Shown: one piece after another, positions 46,498-56,731 of the stretch
Numbering within the stretch: the stretch's first letter is position 1
Layout of the letters: every line of letters begins with the position of its first letter
Source: Helicobacter enhydrae
Lineage (GTDB): Bacteria > Campylobacterota > Campylobacteria > Campylobacterales > Helicobacteraceae
DNA: 64,000 bases
Assembly (NCBI RefSeq): GCF_001693335.1
Contig: NZ_CP016503.1
Location: forward strand, 558,001-622,000
Reading direction: 5' to 3'
Translations under genes and position numbers: made by a program
The notes under the pieces: model-generated
Databases searched by the model: none
Told to the model about the DNA's origin: nothing
Seen by the model: the letters and a program-made list of their open reading frames with translations, nothing else

Positions 46498-46541
46498 TCT
46501 ACTTCCCTCTCCAAAATCATAATGTCTTTAAAATATTTTAC

Positions 46542-46547
46542 TACAAT
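46542..46547 (+). promoter_or_regulatory. Candidate -10 box for pheS-pheT
   Basis: TACAAT, 33 bp before the pheS ATG, in the 82-bp gap with HIT. AAGGAA precedes the start. Confidence 0.5.
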
Positions 46548-46579
46548 ATCAAAAATCGCAGTCATAGCAAGGAATATCG

Positions 46580-47560
46580 ATGCAAAACCTTATCACACAA
46601 ATCAATCAAGCTCAAAATCTCCAAGAACTTGAACATCTCAAAGTCCAGATCAATGGCAAAAAGGGTGTTTTGACACTTGCCTTTGCACAACTCAAAGATT
46701 TGCAAGGAGAGGCAAAAAAACAAAAAGCCCAAGAACTCAACACAGCCAAACAAGAGTTTGAGCGTGTGTTTGAACTCAAAAAGCAAGAATTACTTCACCA
46801 AGAAATGCTACAAAAGCTAGAACAAGAAAAGATTGACATCACTCTTTTTAGCTCCAATCATCAAGGCAGGGTTCATTATGTCAATTTGATGATTGAAAAG
46901 ATTGTAGATTACTTTGCTCTATTGAACTTTGAAATCAAAAACAAAACGCTGATAGAAGATGATTTCCATAATTTTGAAGCACTCAATATCCCATCATTTC
47001 ACCCAGCACGCGATATGCAAGATACTTTTTATTTTGCAGATTCAAAGCTCCTAAGGACACACACCTCCCCTGTCCAAATCCACACAATGCAAACCCAAAG
47101 CTTCCCGCTAAGGATCATTGCTCCGGGGGCGGTATTCCGTAGGGATTATGATTTGACACACACGCCGATGTTTCATCAAATCGAGGGATTGGTCGTGGAT
47201 CAAAAAGGAAAAGTGACTTTTGCAAACCTCAAGTTTATCTTGGAAAATTTCATTCGCCATATTTTTGGGGCAGTGGAAATCCGTTTTCGCTCTAGCTTCT
47301 TTCCTTTTACAGAGCCTAGTGCTGAAGTTGATATGAGCTGTGTTTTTTGCGGAGGTGATGGTTGTCGCATCTGCTCCCAAACAGGATGGCTAGAGGTTTT
47401 GGGTTGTGGAATGGTCAATCAAAATGTCTTTGATTCTGTGGGGTATGAAAATGTCAGTGGATATGCCTTTGGGCTTGGGGTTGAACGCTTTGCTATGCTT
47501 TATTATGCAGTCAATGATTTGCGTAGTTTTTTTGAAATGGATTTGAGAGGATTGAAATAA
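46580..47560 (+). CDS. pheS: Phenylalanyl-tRNA synthetase, alpha subunit
   Basis: A 326-aa class II synthetase alpha chain. An N-terminal coiled coil is followed by the catalytic domain, with [24 protein letters not shown] and the motif 3 [11 protein letters not shown]-type region ([15 protein letters not shown]). PheS pairs with PheT as an alpha2-beta2 enzyme. The stop is directly followed by the pheT ATG. Confidence 0.97.
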   Translation: MQNLITQINQAQNLQELEHLKVQINGKKGVLTLAFAQLKDLQGEAKKQKAQELNTAKQEFERVFELKKQELLHQEMLQKLEQEKIDITLFSSNHQGRVHYVNLMIEKIVDYFALLNFEIKNKTLIEDDFHNFEALNIPSFHPARDMQDTFYFADSKLLRTHTSPVQIHTMQTQSFPLRIIAPGAVFRRDYDLTHTPMFHQIEGLVVDQKGKVTFANLKFILENFIRHIFGAVEIRFRSSFFPFTEPSAEVDMSCVFCGGDGCRICSQTGWLEVLGCGMVNQNVFDSVGYENVSGYAFGLGVERFAMLYYAVNDLRSFFEMDLRGLK

Positions 47561-49903
47561 ATGAAAGTTACAAAACACCTACTAGAAGAATTTATACGAA
47601 TCGGCGATATTGCACCCCAAACCTTGTGTGACACTTTGAGCCAAATTGGACTAGAAGTAGAATCATTTCAGGCAATCAAGATTCCTGATGGAGTCGTTGT
47701 GGGCAAAGTGATCGACAAAGCCCAACACCCAAATGCAGACAAACTCAGTGTTTGTCAAGTTGATATTGGAAGCCAAACCCTGCAAATCGTCTGTGGGGCA
47801 TCAAATGTCGCAACAGAACAATACATCGCCCTTGCCACACAAGGCACAAAACTCAATACCCCAAAAGGTGAGCTTTGTATCGCTCCGACTACTCTAAGAG
47901 AGGTGCGTAGCGAGGGTATGATTTGCTCTAGTGTCGAGCTTGGATTGCCCCAAACCAACGAAGGAATTATGGTGCTAGATTCTAGTATCGGGGAACTCAA
48001 ATTGGGTCGAGCCCTCAATACTTATCCTATTTTTAATAATTTTATCATCCAAATTGGCATCACCCCCAATCGTGGAGATTGTCTTAGCGTCATAGGAGTG
48101 GCAAGGGATCTAAGTGTCGCTCTTGGCGTTCCTTTTAGCCTCAAAAGCTATCAAGATGAAAACACGGCTTTGGGTATTGGTAGAGTGCTGCAGATGGCAA
48201 ATGAAGGCAAAAACAATGCCTCCCTGCTCTACAAAGTTGCAAACATCATTTCAATCCACACTCCACTCAATATCCAGCTTTCTTTGCTAATGTGCGACAT
48301 TGCCCTGCAAAGTGGATTGCAAAATTTCCTCTCGTTTGCCTCACATCTAAGCGGAGTGATTCTCAAGCCTTATCGCTTTGGCGATTTTTCAAAAAGCAAT
48401 CTCATCAACAATGCAGAAGCACAAATCATCATCAAACAAGACGAAGAAGGATTTGATTGCACCTACAATCAAAACAAGCTTGCACGCATTGGTGTGTTTT
48501 ACCCCAAAAACGACATTGGCAACGAAAGCGTGATTTTGGAGGCAAGTTATGTCAATCCTGAAGTACTTTCGCAACTTTTGCACACACACAAAGAGATCCA
48601 AAAAGATTCTGAACTCACATACAAAACAACGCGTGGAAGCAACCCCAACCTCCTCTTAGGAATGCAAATCCTGTGTGATTTGCTGATCAAATACGCACAT
48701 GTCGAGATTTATTCAAGCAGTCATCATCTCTCCACCAAAGAAGAAAACATCGGTATCAAAACAACTTTTTCTTATATTTTGGAATTACTAGGTGAGCAAA
48801 TCTGCAAAGAGGATATAGCACTCATTCTCAAACGGCTTGGTTTCAAAATTGAAGCAAGCTTTGATGAAAGCTTTTTTATGGCAACCCCTCCAGAATATCG
48901 CCACGACATCAAAATGCCTCAAGACATTGCCGAAGAGATTTTGCGTATCTACAGAATCAACAAAGTCACTTCGATTCCACTGACTTTTCAAGAATATCCA
49001 CAGGCGTGCAATGAGCAATATCAATTCTACAAATACAAAAGAGAGTTGATCAAAAAAGCCTGTGCGATTGGTTTCACAGAAAGCATCCATTATGTGTTTT
49101 ATGACAAAGACAAGCTCAAAGCACTCAATCTCCTAACTTTGCCAGACACACTAGATCTCATCAACCCTATCAACAACGAGCTCAACACATTGCGAAGCTC
49201 ATTGATTCCAGCTATGCTTGACACGATTGAACGCAATCTGTGCTATGGGATAGAGAGCATTGCGTTGTGTGAGATTGGGATTTGCTATGACTCTGCAAGA
49301 AATGAAATAGAAAGACTTGCATTTGCTGTCAATGCACTCCAGCAAGAGGAACGCTTCCCTTATCCCAAAGGAATCAAATGGGATTTTTATCGATTCTGCG
49401 ACCAGCTCTCCAAAATTATCGGAAATTTCACATTGCAAGAATACCCATTCTCCTCAAGCCTACTCACACACCCATACCAAAAAGCCCTGATTGTCCAAGA
49501 TCACAAGCAGATTGGTTATGTTGCAAAAATCAACCCAATGAGTGGCTATTCTTTTGAGGGGTTTATTTGCGAAATCAACCTAAATGACATCACTATCAAT
49601 CAGCAAAAAGCCTCTGCTTTTTCAAAACACCAAACAAGCTTGAGAGATCTCACGCTACTTATTGACACACATACCACTTTTGATCAAATCAAAACCGCAA
49701 TTTTGCGTGAGCAGATTCCATTCCTCATCGAGATTTACCCCATAGATTTGTATTCCCACGAGTCTCTAGGCTCTCAAATCGCACTAAGCCTACGCCTAAA
49801 ATTCCAAGCTCAAGACAAAACACTACAGGAAGAAGAAGTCAAACATAGTATCCAGCAAATCCTCACACTGCTTGATCAAACATTCAATGCAACGCTACGA
49901 TGA
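47561..49903 (+). CDS. pheT: Phenylalanyl-tRNA synthetase, beta subunit
   Basis: A 780-aa beta chain. It begins with a tRNA-binding (EMAP-like) domain (VVVGKVIDKAQHPNADKLSVC), followed by B3/B4 editing and B5 domains and the FDX-ACB domain at the C-terminus. It performs substrate editing and tRNA binding. The 3' end overlaps aroA (ATGA). Confidence 0.97.
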   Translation: MKVTKHLLEEFIRIGDIAPQTLCDTLSQIGLEVESFQAIKIPDGVVVGKVIDKAQHPNADKLSVCQVDIGSQTLQIVCGASNVATEQYIALATQGTKLNTPKGELCIAPTTLREVRSEGMICSSVELGLPQTNEGIMVLDSSIGELKLGRALNTYPIFNNFIIQIGITPNRGDCLSVIGVARDLSVALGVPFSLKSYQDENTALGIGRVLQMANEGKNNASLLYKVANIISIHTPLNIQLSLLMCDIALQSGLQNFLSFASHLSGVILKPYRFGDFSKSNLINNAEAQIIIKQDEEGFDCTYNQNKLARIGVFYPKNDIGNESVILEASYVNPEVLSQLLHTHKEIQKDSELTYKTTRGSNPNLLLGMQILCDLLIKYAHVEIYSSSHHLSTKEENIGIKTTFSYILELLGEQICKEDIALILKRLGFKIEASFDESFFMATPPEYRHDIKMPQDIAEEILRIYRINKVTSIPLTFQEYPQACNEQYQFYKYKRELIKKACAIGFTESIHYVFYDKDKLKALNLLTLPDTLDLINPINNELNTLRSSLIPAMLDTIERNLCYGIESIALCEIGICYDSARNEIERLAFAVNALQQEERFPYPKGIKWDFYRFCDQLSKIIGNFTLQEYPFSSSLLTHPYQKALIVQDHKQIGYVAKINPMSGYSFEGFICEINLNDITINQQKASAFSKHQTSLRDLTLLIDTHTTFDQIKTAILREQIPFLIEIYPIDLYSHESLGSQIALSLRLKFQAQDKTLQEEEVKHSIQQILTLLDQTFNATLR

Positions 49904-51195
49904 TCAAAATATGTCCCAAACATTCCATCCAAGAAACTTTGGTTTTTGATGAGATAGGCAGAGACAAATCCCTCTCTCATCGGGCAATCATTTTTGCCCT
50001 TCTTGCTGATACGCCCACTTATATCCACCATTGCCTTGACGCACAAGACACACTCGCAACCCTCCACATTGCTCATCAGCTAGGAGCAGAGATGCAGCGG
50101 CAAGGTCACACACTCATCATCACGCCCCCCACATCCAAATGCCTCGCTTCTGATGTGAATCTGCAATGCCACAATTCAGGCACCACGATGCGTTTGTATA
50201 TGGGACTGCTCTCTGGTTTTGATGGAAATAGATTCTATTTTGATGGAGACTCCTCGTTGCAAAAACGCCCAATGCAACGCATTAGAGATTTTCTTGAGCC
50301 GATGGGTGCAGTTTTTGCTGATGGCTCCACTCCACTCTACCCACCCTTTTGTCTCCAAGGCTCCAAGCTCTCCGCACTCCATCACATTTCCCCCATCTCT
50401 TCAGCACAAAGCAAAAGTGCCTTCATCCTCGCAGCCCTGCAGGCTCAAGGCACAAGCTTCTATTCTGAACCCTACAAAAGTCGCGACCATAGCGAAAGAT
50501 TGCTACTTGCAATGGGGGCACAAATCAAAATCACCCAAAACACAGGCTACCAGCTCACAATCCACCCACTACGCCACAAACTCAGAAGCCTTGATTTTGA
50601 AATCCCCAACGACCCCTCTAGCGTCTTTTTCTTCATCGTTGCGTGTCTTATCTCTCCCAAATCCCATTGTATCTTCACAAATGTCTTGCTCAATCCAACC
50701 CGAATCTACGCCCTAAGCATTCTCAAACAAATGGGTGCAAATATCACTTGGCACACCACCTCTTCCCAAATCGAAGAAATCGGCACCATAGAGGTGCGTT
50801 CTAGCACTCTATCTGCCACCACCCTTAACTCACAAATCGCTTGGTGTATCGATGAGATTCCAGCCCTTTGCATCGCCTTTGCCTGTGCCAACGGAGAGAG
50901 TATCATCAGAAATGCAGGCGAGCTTAGAATCAAAGAAAGCGATCGCCTTGCCTCTATCGCCCACAACCTCCAAGCACTAGGAATCCAAGTGGAGGAATAT
51001 GACGATGGGCTCAAAATCACAGGAGGAGAATTCCAGCAAAATGCGAAACTGCAAAGCTTTGGGGATCATCGTATCGCTATGGCGTTTTCACTTGTGGGGA
51101 TCAAAACGCAAGTTTGGATAGAAAATACAGAATGTGTTAATATCTCTCTCCCAAATTTTTATCAAATTTTAGAACATTTCGTGGAGTTACAATGA
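49900..51195 (+). CDS. aroA: 3-phosphoshikimate 1-carboxyvinyltransferase (EPSP synthase)
   Basis: A 431-aa shikimate-pathway enzyme that makes EPSP from shikimate-3-phosphate and PEP. The GNSGTTMRL-type motif reads CHNSGTTMRLYMGLL near 90, and RIKESDRL and FGDHRIAMAF match the C-terminal conserved blocks. Its start overlaps pheT and its end overlaps ispH, so it is in one transcript. Confidence 0.96.
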   Translation: MIKICPKHSIQETLVFDEIGRDKSLSHRAIIFALLADTPTYIHHCLDAQDTLATLHIAHQLGAEMQRQGHTLIITPPTSKCLASDVNLQCHNSGTTMRLYMGLLSGFDGNRFYFDGDSSLQKRPMQRIRDFLEPMGAVFADGSTPLYPPFCLQGSKLSALHHISPISSAQSKSAFILAALQAQGTSFYSEPYKSRDHSERLLLAMGAQIKITQNTGYQLTIHPLRHKLRSLDFEIPNDPSSVFFFIVACLISPKSHCIFTNVLLNPTRIYALSILKQMGANITWHTTSSQIEEIGTIEVRSSTLSATTLNSQIAWCIDEIPALCIAFACANGESIIRNAGELRIKESDRLASIAHNLQALGIQVEEYDDGLKITGGEFQQNAKLQSFGDHRIAMAFSLVGIKTQVWIENTECVNISLPNFYQILEHFVELQ

Positions 51196-52028
51196 AAATA
51201 AAAATTGCTACAAATTGCGGTTTTTGCTTTGGAGTGAAACGCGCAATCGAAATCGCCGAAAAACAACCACACAGCATTACTTTTGGAGCACTCATCCATA
51301 ACCAAAAAGAAATCAATCGATTGCAACAAGATTTTGGTGTCAAACTCGCCGAATCTCTTGATGAAATCAAATCGACAGACACAGTGATTGTCCGCACACA
51401 CGGCATTCAAAAAGACGATCTCCTCAAGCTCCAGCAACAGGGGGTGCAAATCAGCGATGCGACTTGCCCCTATGTCAAAAAACCTCAAAAAATTGCAGAA
51501 AAAATGAGTGAGGAGGGGTATCAAGTGGTGATTTTTGGAGATGCACAACATCCCGAAGTCAAAGGGGTCGTGAGCTATGCCTCCACACCAGTTTGGGTCA
51601 TCAAAAGCCTTGAAGAACTCAAAAGCTACAAAATCCCCAAAAAAATCGCCCTCATTTCCCAAACCACAAAACAAAGAGAGCATTTTTTTCAAATTGCCAA
51701 TTATCTGATTGATTATGGCTATGAAGTGAGGGTTTTCAACACGATTTGCAGTGCGACTTTTGAGAATCAAGACTCCGCAAGAGAACTTGCACAAGAGGCT
51801 GATATAATGATCGTCGTTGGAGGATTGGCTTCCTCAAATACCAAGCAACTCTTTGAAATCGCAAAAATGTATTGCCAAGATAGTTACCTAATCGAAGATG
51901 AAAACGATCTCAATCCTCTATGGTTTGCCAATAAAACCTTTTGTGGCATCACGGCAGGGGCTTCTACACCTGATTGGATTATCCAAAATGTCAAAAATAA
52001 GATTTCTACTCTAAAATCTTTAGGATAA
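51192..52028 (+). CDS. ispH: 4-hydroxy-3-methylbut-2-enyl diphosphate reductase
   Basis: A 278-aa iron-sulfur enzyme at the end of the MEP isoprenoid pathway. The three cluster cysteines are visible in NCGFCFGVKRA, DATCPYV and NTICSAT. It makes IPP and DMAPP. Its start overlaps aroA (ATGA). Confidence 0.96.
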   Translation: MKIKIATNCGFCFGVKRAIEIAEKQPHSITFGALIHNQKEINRLQQDFGVKLAESLDEIKSTDTVIVRTHGIQKDDLLKLQQQGVQISDATCPYVKKPQKIAEKMSEEGYQVVIFGDAQHPEVKGVVSYASTPVWVIKSLEELKSYKIPKKIALISQTTKQREHFFQIANYLIDYGYEVRVFNTICSATFENQDSARELAQEADIMIVVGGLASSNTKQLFEIAKMYCQDSYLIEDENDLNPLWFANKTFCGITAGASTPDWIIQNVKNKISTLKSLG

Positions 52029-52088
52029 TGCTATAATCAGTCGTTTTAAACCTAAGGGATACCCCAATCAAAGAACTAAGGACTCGCT

Positions 52089-53744
52089 ATGATAACCAAT
52101 CCTGAACTGATCGAATCAACACCCCTAGAAGAAGAATGCGATTTTGCTTCAATGTTTGCTGCAAATGAGCGAAGGGTTACAAGTGGTGGGATTCAAGAAG
52201 GTATGATCGTAAAAATTGATCCAGAATTTACACTAATTGCCGTTAATGGAGCAAAACAAGAGGGGCGATTATCAACTGCAGAGATTACAGATGACGATGG
52301 CAAACTATTGTTTAAAGAAGGCGACAAAATAGAAGTCTATACGACTTTTTTCAATGAGCGTCCAAACATCTCTTACAAAAAAGTCATCAAAATGAAAAAC
52401 ATCGAGGCAAAGATTCAAGCTCTCCAAGGTGATTATCAAGACAAAATTGTTGAGTGCAAAATCATCAAAAAAAATCGAGGTGGTTATATCGTTGAGTTTG
52501 ATGGTGCAGAAGCATTTTTGCCACGCTTTGCATCAGCCCTCAAAGAGGACAACAAAAACATTGGCAAAACTTTCAAAGTGTGCATTACCGACATCAAGCC
52601 AGAAGAGCAAACCATCTATGTATCACGCAAAAGATTTTTGGATTTGGATCGCAGCGGCAGAGAAGAAAGAGTCAAAAAGCTTCTTGAAGGTGATAATGTC
52701 AGAGAAGGTGTGATTAGCAAAATCACTCCCTTTGGTATTTTTGTCGAAATTGATGGAATCGAGGGCTTAGCTCACTACACAGAGCTCAGTCATCGTGGAC
52801 CTATCAATCCAACCACACTTTTCAAAGTTGGAGAAAAAACACTTGTCAAAATTCTCGCATACGATGCAGAAAAACATCGCCTCTCTCTCTCTGTCAAAGG
52901 TGCAAGTGAAGATCCTTGGAAAGAGATTGAAAGCCAACTCGATCTTGGCGATCAAATCAAAGTCGTTGTAAGCAATATTGAGAACTATGGTGCTTTTGTG
53001 GATCTTGGCAATGGAGCCGAAGGATTTTTGCATATTTCAGAAATTTCTTGGAACAAAAATCTCAAGCACCCTGCAGATATACTCACACAAGGACAAGAGA
53101 TCAATGTCGAGATTATCGAAATGAACTCTCAAAACAAGCGTCTTAGAGTTTCTCTCAAACGCTTGTTGCCAAAACCATTCACAAACTTCAAAAATACACA
53201 TCAAGTAGGCGATGTGGTTGAGGGCAAAATCGCCAAAATTGCAGATTTTGGTTTGTTTGTCAATCTTGGCGAAGTCGATGGACTGATCCACAATGAAGAT
53301 ATTTGTTGGGCTAGAGAAAAAACAAGCAAAGATTTCAAAGCAGGTGAAAATGTGCAAGCCAAAATCATCAAAATCGATCAAGACAAAGAAAAAATCTCTT
53401 TGTCTATCAAGGCACTCACAGAATCACCTATTAAACTTTTCGCCAAAACACATCAGGTCGATGATCAAGTTGAAGGCACAATCCTTGCCATCAAAGATTT
53501 TGGAGTGTTTATAGATTTGGGAGACAAAGTTGAAGCACTCATTCGTGATGAAGATTTGCATCCACTCAAAAAAGAAGAATTGCAAGTTGGCGACAAGATT
53601 GCTTGTGCGATAGCTTTTATTGACAAAAATTACGACAAGATTCGAGCGTCAGTAAGGAAGCTTGAACGCATTAAAGAATTGCAACACCTCAAAGACTACA
53701 ATGAGGATACAAAAATGACGCTTGGTGACAAAATCAAACTATAA
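52089..53744 (+). CDS. rpsA: Small ribosomal subunit protein bS1
   Basis: A 551-aa protein with six S1 RNA-binding repeats. Examples are VREGVISKITPFGIFVEIDGIEGLAHYTELS, DQIKVVVSNIENYGAFVDLG and DVVEGKIAKIADFGLFVNLG, each starting with the G-x-V-x-x-I-x-x-x-G-x-F-V pattern. It binds mRNA on the 30S subunit for initiation. A 60-bp gap separates it from ispH, and a possible start is preceded by a weak AAGGA-like stretch (CTAAGGA). Confidence 0.93.
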   Translation: MITNPELIESTPLEEECDFASMFAANERRVTSGGIQEGMIVKIDPEFTLIAVNGAKQEGRLSTAEITDDDGKLLFKEGDKIEVYTTFFNERPNISYKKVIKMKNIEAKIQALQGDYQDKIVECKIIKKNRGGYIVEFDGAEAFLPRFASALKEDNKNIGKTFKVCITDIKPEEQTIYVSRKRFLDLDRSGREERVKKLLEGDNVREGVISKITPFGIFVEIDGIEGLAHYTELSHRGPINPTTLFKVGEKTLVKILAYDAEKHRLSLSVKGASEDPWKEIESQLDLGDQIKVVVSNIENYGAFVDLGNGAEGFLHISEISWNKNLKHPADILTQGQEINVEIIEMNSQNKRLRVSLKRLLPKPFTNFKNTHQVGDVVEGKIAKIADFGLFVNLGEVDGLIHNEDICWAREKTSKDFKAGENVQAKIIKIDQDKEKISLSIKALTESPIKLFAKTHQVDDQVEGTILAIKDFGVFIDLGDKVEALIRDEDLHPLKKEELQVGDKIACAIAFIDKNYDKIRASVRKLERIKELQHLKDYNEDTKMTLGDKIKL

Positions 53745-53749
53745 TCCCA

Positions 53750-54238
53750 ATGAAACATTACAAAGCCCTAATCACTGCTGTCTTTTTGTTGGTGATTACG
53801 GGGCTTTTTGTTGCGATCGCATACTTCATCCTCAATGACACACACCCCCCTCATTTAGAAACCCTAGAACCAAACAATCAGACAACACAACAAACGACAG
53901 AGAAAGGGTGGATAGACGCTATCGCCAATCAAAAGCAAAAAAGTTACATCTACCCCACAAATGAGTTGATGATGAAGTTCAATTTCAAAAGCAACCAAGA
54001 AGATCCGTTGCGTTTGATTGTTGATGATTTAAGTGAATATCGTTTTTATTGCCTTAATCAAGTTTTGAGCAACAATCAAGTCGAATATGCCTATTATCGC
54101 AAGGGCAAAACAATCCAGCTTGTTGTGTTTCTCAATGACGAGATTAAGCGTAAAAAGATCCTTGAAGATTTCAAATATTATCAAATCAGCTATTCGATTC
54201 AAGGGCAGGATAAGCCGCTCCCACCCGATCAAAAATAA
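53750..54238 (+). CDS. Hypothetical single-pass membrane protein
   Basis: A 162-aa protein with one membrane helix (about residues 7-28) and a periplasmic domain of mixed charge. No known motif. It follows rpsA by 5 bp, as a gene of similar size does in H. pylori. The last 10 bp overlap the asparaginase end on the opposite strand. I do not recognise a function. Confidence 0.7.
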   Translation: MKHYKALITAVFLLVITGLFVAIAYFILNDTHPPHLETLEPNNQTTQQTTEKGWIDAIANQKQKSYIYPTNELMMKFNFKSNQEDPLRLIVDDLSEYRFYCLNQVLSNNQVEYAYYRKGKTIQLVVFLNDEIKRKKILEDFKYYQISYSIQGQDKPLPPDQK

Positions 54239-55182
54239 GCAAAAATTTCCTGAATCTCTTTTGGAGATAGATTCCTAGCCAAACACAACTCAAGCAAAAT
54301 CTTAGCCTTTGGCACACTGAGCCCAAACGCTGGAACAAAATCACTCTCTGCGACAAACCCGTGACTGCCGCGACTGCCAACGACTACCATCACCCCTTTT
54401 TGATACAAATCGCTCAAAAAAGCTTTGATAGAATCGGGCATATTTCCAGCACCACACCCTGCGACAACTATGCCCGAGACATTACAATCAGCAAGCCAAG
54501 CAATATTTTCTACTTTGATTCCAGCATAGATATAAACAATCTCTACGCGTTTTCCGCTCAAAAGCTCTTTGCTTTCAAACACAGGGTGATTGCGAGGATT
54601 AGCAGCATTGAAACCAATAATCTGTCTATCTAGGATATAGCCCATCTCCCCACCATTGCGACAAGCGAAGGCATCGACATTGTAGGTGTGTGCTTTGTAA
54701 ATTGTTTTGGGTGAAAAGATTTTGTCATTCATCACCACAGCGACAAACCCACCTAGATTTGATGCAGCGAGTGCTAGAGCATTTGAGAGATTTTTGAGAC
54801 TATCGCTTCCTAGAGCACAAGGAGGTCGCATCCCTCCAACCAATACCACAGGCTTATCCCCACGATAACACATATCAAGAGCAAAAGCACTCTCTTCCAT
54901 TGTGTCTGTCCCGTGAGTGATCACAAAACCATCATAATTTGCATTGTTTTGGGATAAAAAATCAAGGATTGCCACCCAAATCTCTTTTTGGATTTCCACA
55001 CTATCGATTTGAGCGATGACTTTTGTATCGATGATGACATTTGTCTGTAAATCCTGCGTGATCAATGAGCTGACATCAAGTGTCCCTGCTTGATAGTGTG
55101 TGCTATCAAGCCCACCTCCACCTCCACCAGCGATTGTGCCACCGGTGGCAATGACACAGACTTTTGGGAGATTATTTTGCAT
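54229..55182 (-). CDS. ansB: L-asparaginase (type II-like, no signal peptide)
   Basis: A 317-aa asparaginase from the ATG at 55182. The first catalytic threonine lies in ATGGTIAGG (about residue 13) and the second in ITHGTDTMEES (T89-D93 region). No signal peptide precedes the first motif, so it may be cytoplasmic. The start lies inside the 3' end of tupA with no clear RBS, suggesting translation coupled to tupA. A longer reading from 55275 runs in another frame inside tupA. It releases ammonia from asparagine; some family members also use glutamine. Confidence 0.88.
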   Translation of the reverse strand: MQNNLPKVCVIATGGTIAGGGGGGLDSTHYQAGTLDVSSLITQDLQTNVIIDTKVIAQIDSVEIQKEIWVAILDFLSQNNANYDGFVITHGTDTMEESAFALDMCYRGDKPVVLVGGMRPPCALGSDSLKNLSNALALAASNLGGFVAVVMNDKIFSPKTIYKAHTYNVDAFACRNGGEMGYILDRQIIGFNAANPRNHPVFESKELLSGKRVEIVYIYAGIKVENIAWLADCNVSGIVVAGCGAGNMPDSIKAFLSDLYQKGVMVVVGSRGSHGFVAESDFVPAFGLSVPKAKILLELCLARNLSPKEIQEIFAYF

Positions 55183-55978
55183 TTGGGATAAAGAGTTGTT
55201 GATTTTGGAGCCTGAAGTCCTTGATCGCTTTTTGCCCCTCTTTGCCTGTGATCCAATCGATGAATTTGATCGCACCTTGATAATCCACCTTTGGACAACG
55301 CTTGGGATTGACAGCCATCACAGAATAGAAGTTTTTAAGCACATCATCACCTTCCACCAAAATCACCAAGCCTTTTTGCCCCTTCAAACTTGTGCGATAT
55401 TTGATAAAAGTCCCACGATCGCTAAGAGTGATAGCCTTTTTTTGATTTGCAATATTGATTGTTGCAAGCATTCCTTGACCGCTTTCTTGATACCAACTAT
55501 CTTCACGACTAGGAGCAGAGCCATTGACTTTTTTCCAAATCGCCACTTCTTTGTTGTGCGTCCCACTCTTGTCACCACGAGAAACAAAAGGGATTTTGTG
55601 TTGCTTGATCCAAGCAAATGCCTCTTGGATTGTTTTGCCCTTCAAATCTTTCAGATAAGCCTCTTCTCCAATGATCACAAAATCATTATACATCACCGCT
55701 TTTCTATCCACACCATAGCCATCGGCTACATATTGCTCCTCTACTTTTGGAGAATGCACGAGCAAAACACTCACATCACAATTCTGTCCGAGCTTGAGTG
55801 CATTGCCCGTCCCCACACTCACCCATTGCAACTCAATCCCTGTCGCTTTCTGAAACTTTGGTGCTAATACATCAAGCAAACCTGTATTGTCCGTGCTAGT
55901 CGTTGTTGCCATTTTCAACGGCTCTCCACCAAATACAAAAACCACAAAACCCAACGCTATAGACAGAAACTTCGCCAT
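55172..55978 (-). CDS. tupA: Tungstate-type ABC substrate-binding protein TupA
   Basis: A 268-aa periplasmic protein with an N-terminal signal peptide (MAKFLSIALGFVVFVFGG). The family motif TTTSTDNTGLLD (residues 25-36) that binds oxyanions in TupA is intact, and the SRGDKSGTH region fits. It captures tungstate (or molybdate) for the TupBC importer. AAGGAG is 8 nt upstream of the ATG. tupBC is divergent, across a 60-bp gap. The 3' end overlaps ansB by 11 bp. Confidence 0.88.
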   Translation of the reverse strand: MAKFLSIALGFVVFVFGGEPLKMATTTSTDNTGLLDVLAPKFQKATGIELQWVSVGTGNALKLGQNCDVSVLLVHSPKVEEQYVADGYGVDRKAVMYNDFVIIGEEAYLKDLKGKTIQEAFAWIKQHKIPFVSRGDKSGTHNKEVAIWKKVNGSAPSREDSWYQESGQGMLATINIANQKKAITLSDRGTFIKYRTSLKGQKGLVILVEGDDVLKNFYSVMAVNPKRCPKVDYQGAIKFIDWITGKEGQKAIKDFRLQNQQLFIPNAK

Positions 55979-56001
55979 TTATCTTCACTCCTTATTTTTG
56001 G

Positions 56002-56027
56002 TAAAATCTTGAAAAACTAATTATACT
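56002..56027 (+). promoter_or_regulatory. Overlapping divergent tup promoters
   Basis: On the plus strand TAAAAT (56002-56007, 31 bp before the tupB ATG) and TATACT (56022-56027) are -10 candidates. On the minus strand TATAAT (plus 56020-56025) lies 42 bp before tupA. The minus-strand box overlaps the second plus-strand box, so one regulator could control both sides. Confidence 0.45.
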
Positions 56028-56038
56028 TTGGATTCTTT

Positions 56039-56731
56039 ATGGATTTTATTCTAAATGGTTTCTACGAGGCGTTTTTGTTGCTCTATCATCTTGATAGTGC
56101 AACCACTAGTGCCATCTACAATACTTTCTCAACTTCCACCCTCTCTATATTCATTGCCACCTTTGTCGGTTTGCCACTTGGCTTTGGGCTGGGCTATTTT
56201 AATTTTAGGGGCAAAAAAACTCTCAAGATTATTTGCGATACACTTCTAGCTTTTCCCACAGTCGTTGTGGGGCTGATTGTCTATGCGTTCATCAACGCTC
56301 AAGGACCATTGGGGCACTATGGATTGCTATTTAGCAATACAGGAGTCATCATCGGGCAAACAATCCTTGCACTACCTATTGTCATCGCCCTTAGCTCCTC
56401 TGTAGTTGAAAACATGAATCCCCTTTTGCGTCTGACGCTCAAATCCTTCAACCTCACTCACGCACAAATGATCAAAACAACACTATGGGAGCTTAGACAC
56501 TCGCTCCTAAGTGTCATCATCACCGCATACTCTAGAATCATCAGTGAAATTGGTATTGCAATGATGATTGGAGGCAATATCAAATGGCACACACGCACCA
56601 TCACCACAGCGATCTCACTAGAAACCAACAAAGGCGAGTTTGCCCTTGCTATCGCTCTTGGCATTGTGCTAGTCATCGTCGCACTTCTCATCAATCTTGC
56701 ATTATCACTTTTGAAGGAATACAAATCCTAA
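56039..56731 (+). CDS. tupB: Tungstate-type ABC permease TupB
   Basis: A 230-aa inner-membrane permease with about six helices. The EAA-like loop reads SEIGIAMMIGGNIKWHTRTITTAI near 160-185. It belongs to the ModB/TupB group and pairs with TupA and TupC. The stop TAA overlaps the tupC ATG by one base. Confidence 0.88.
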   Translation: MDFILNGFYEAFLLLYHLDSATTSAIYNTFSTSTLSIFIATFVGLPLGFGLGYFNFRGKKTLKIICDTLLAFPTVVVGLIVYAFINAQGPLGHYGLLFSNTGVIIGQTILALPIVIALSSSVVENMNPLLRLTLKSFNLTHAQMIKTTLWELRHSLLSVIITAYSRIISEIGIAMMIGGNIKWHTRTITTAISLETNKGEFALAIALGIVLVIVALLINLALSLLKEYKS

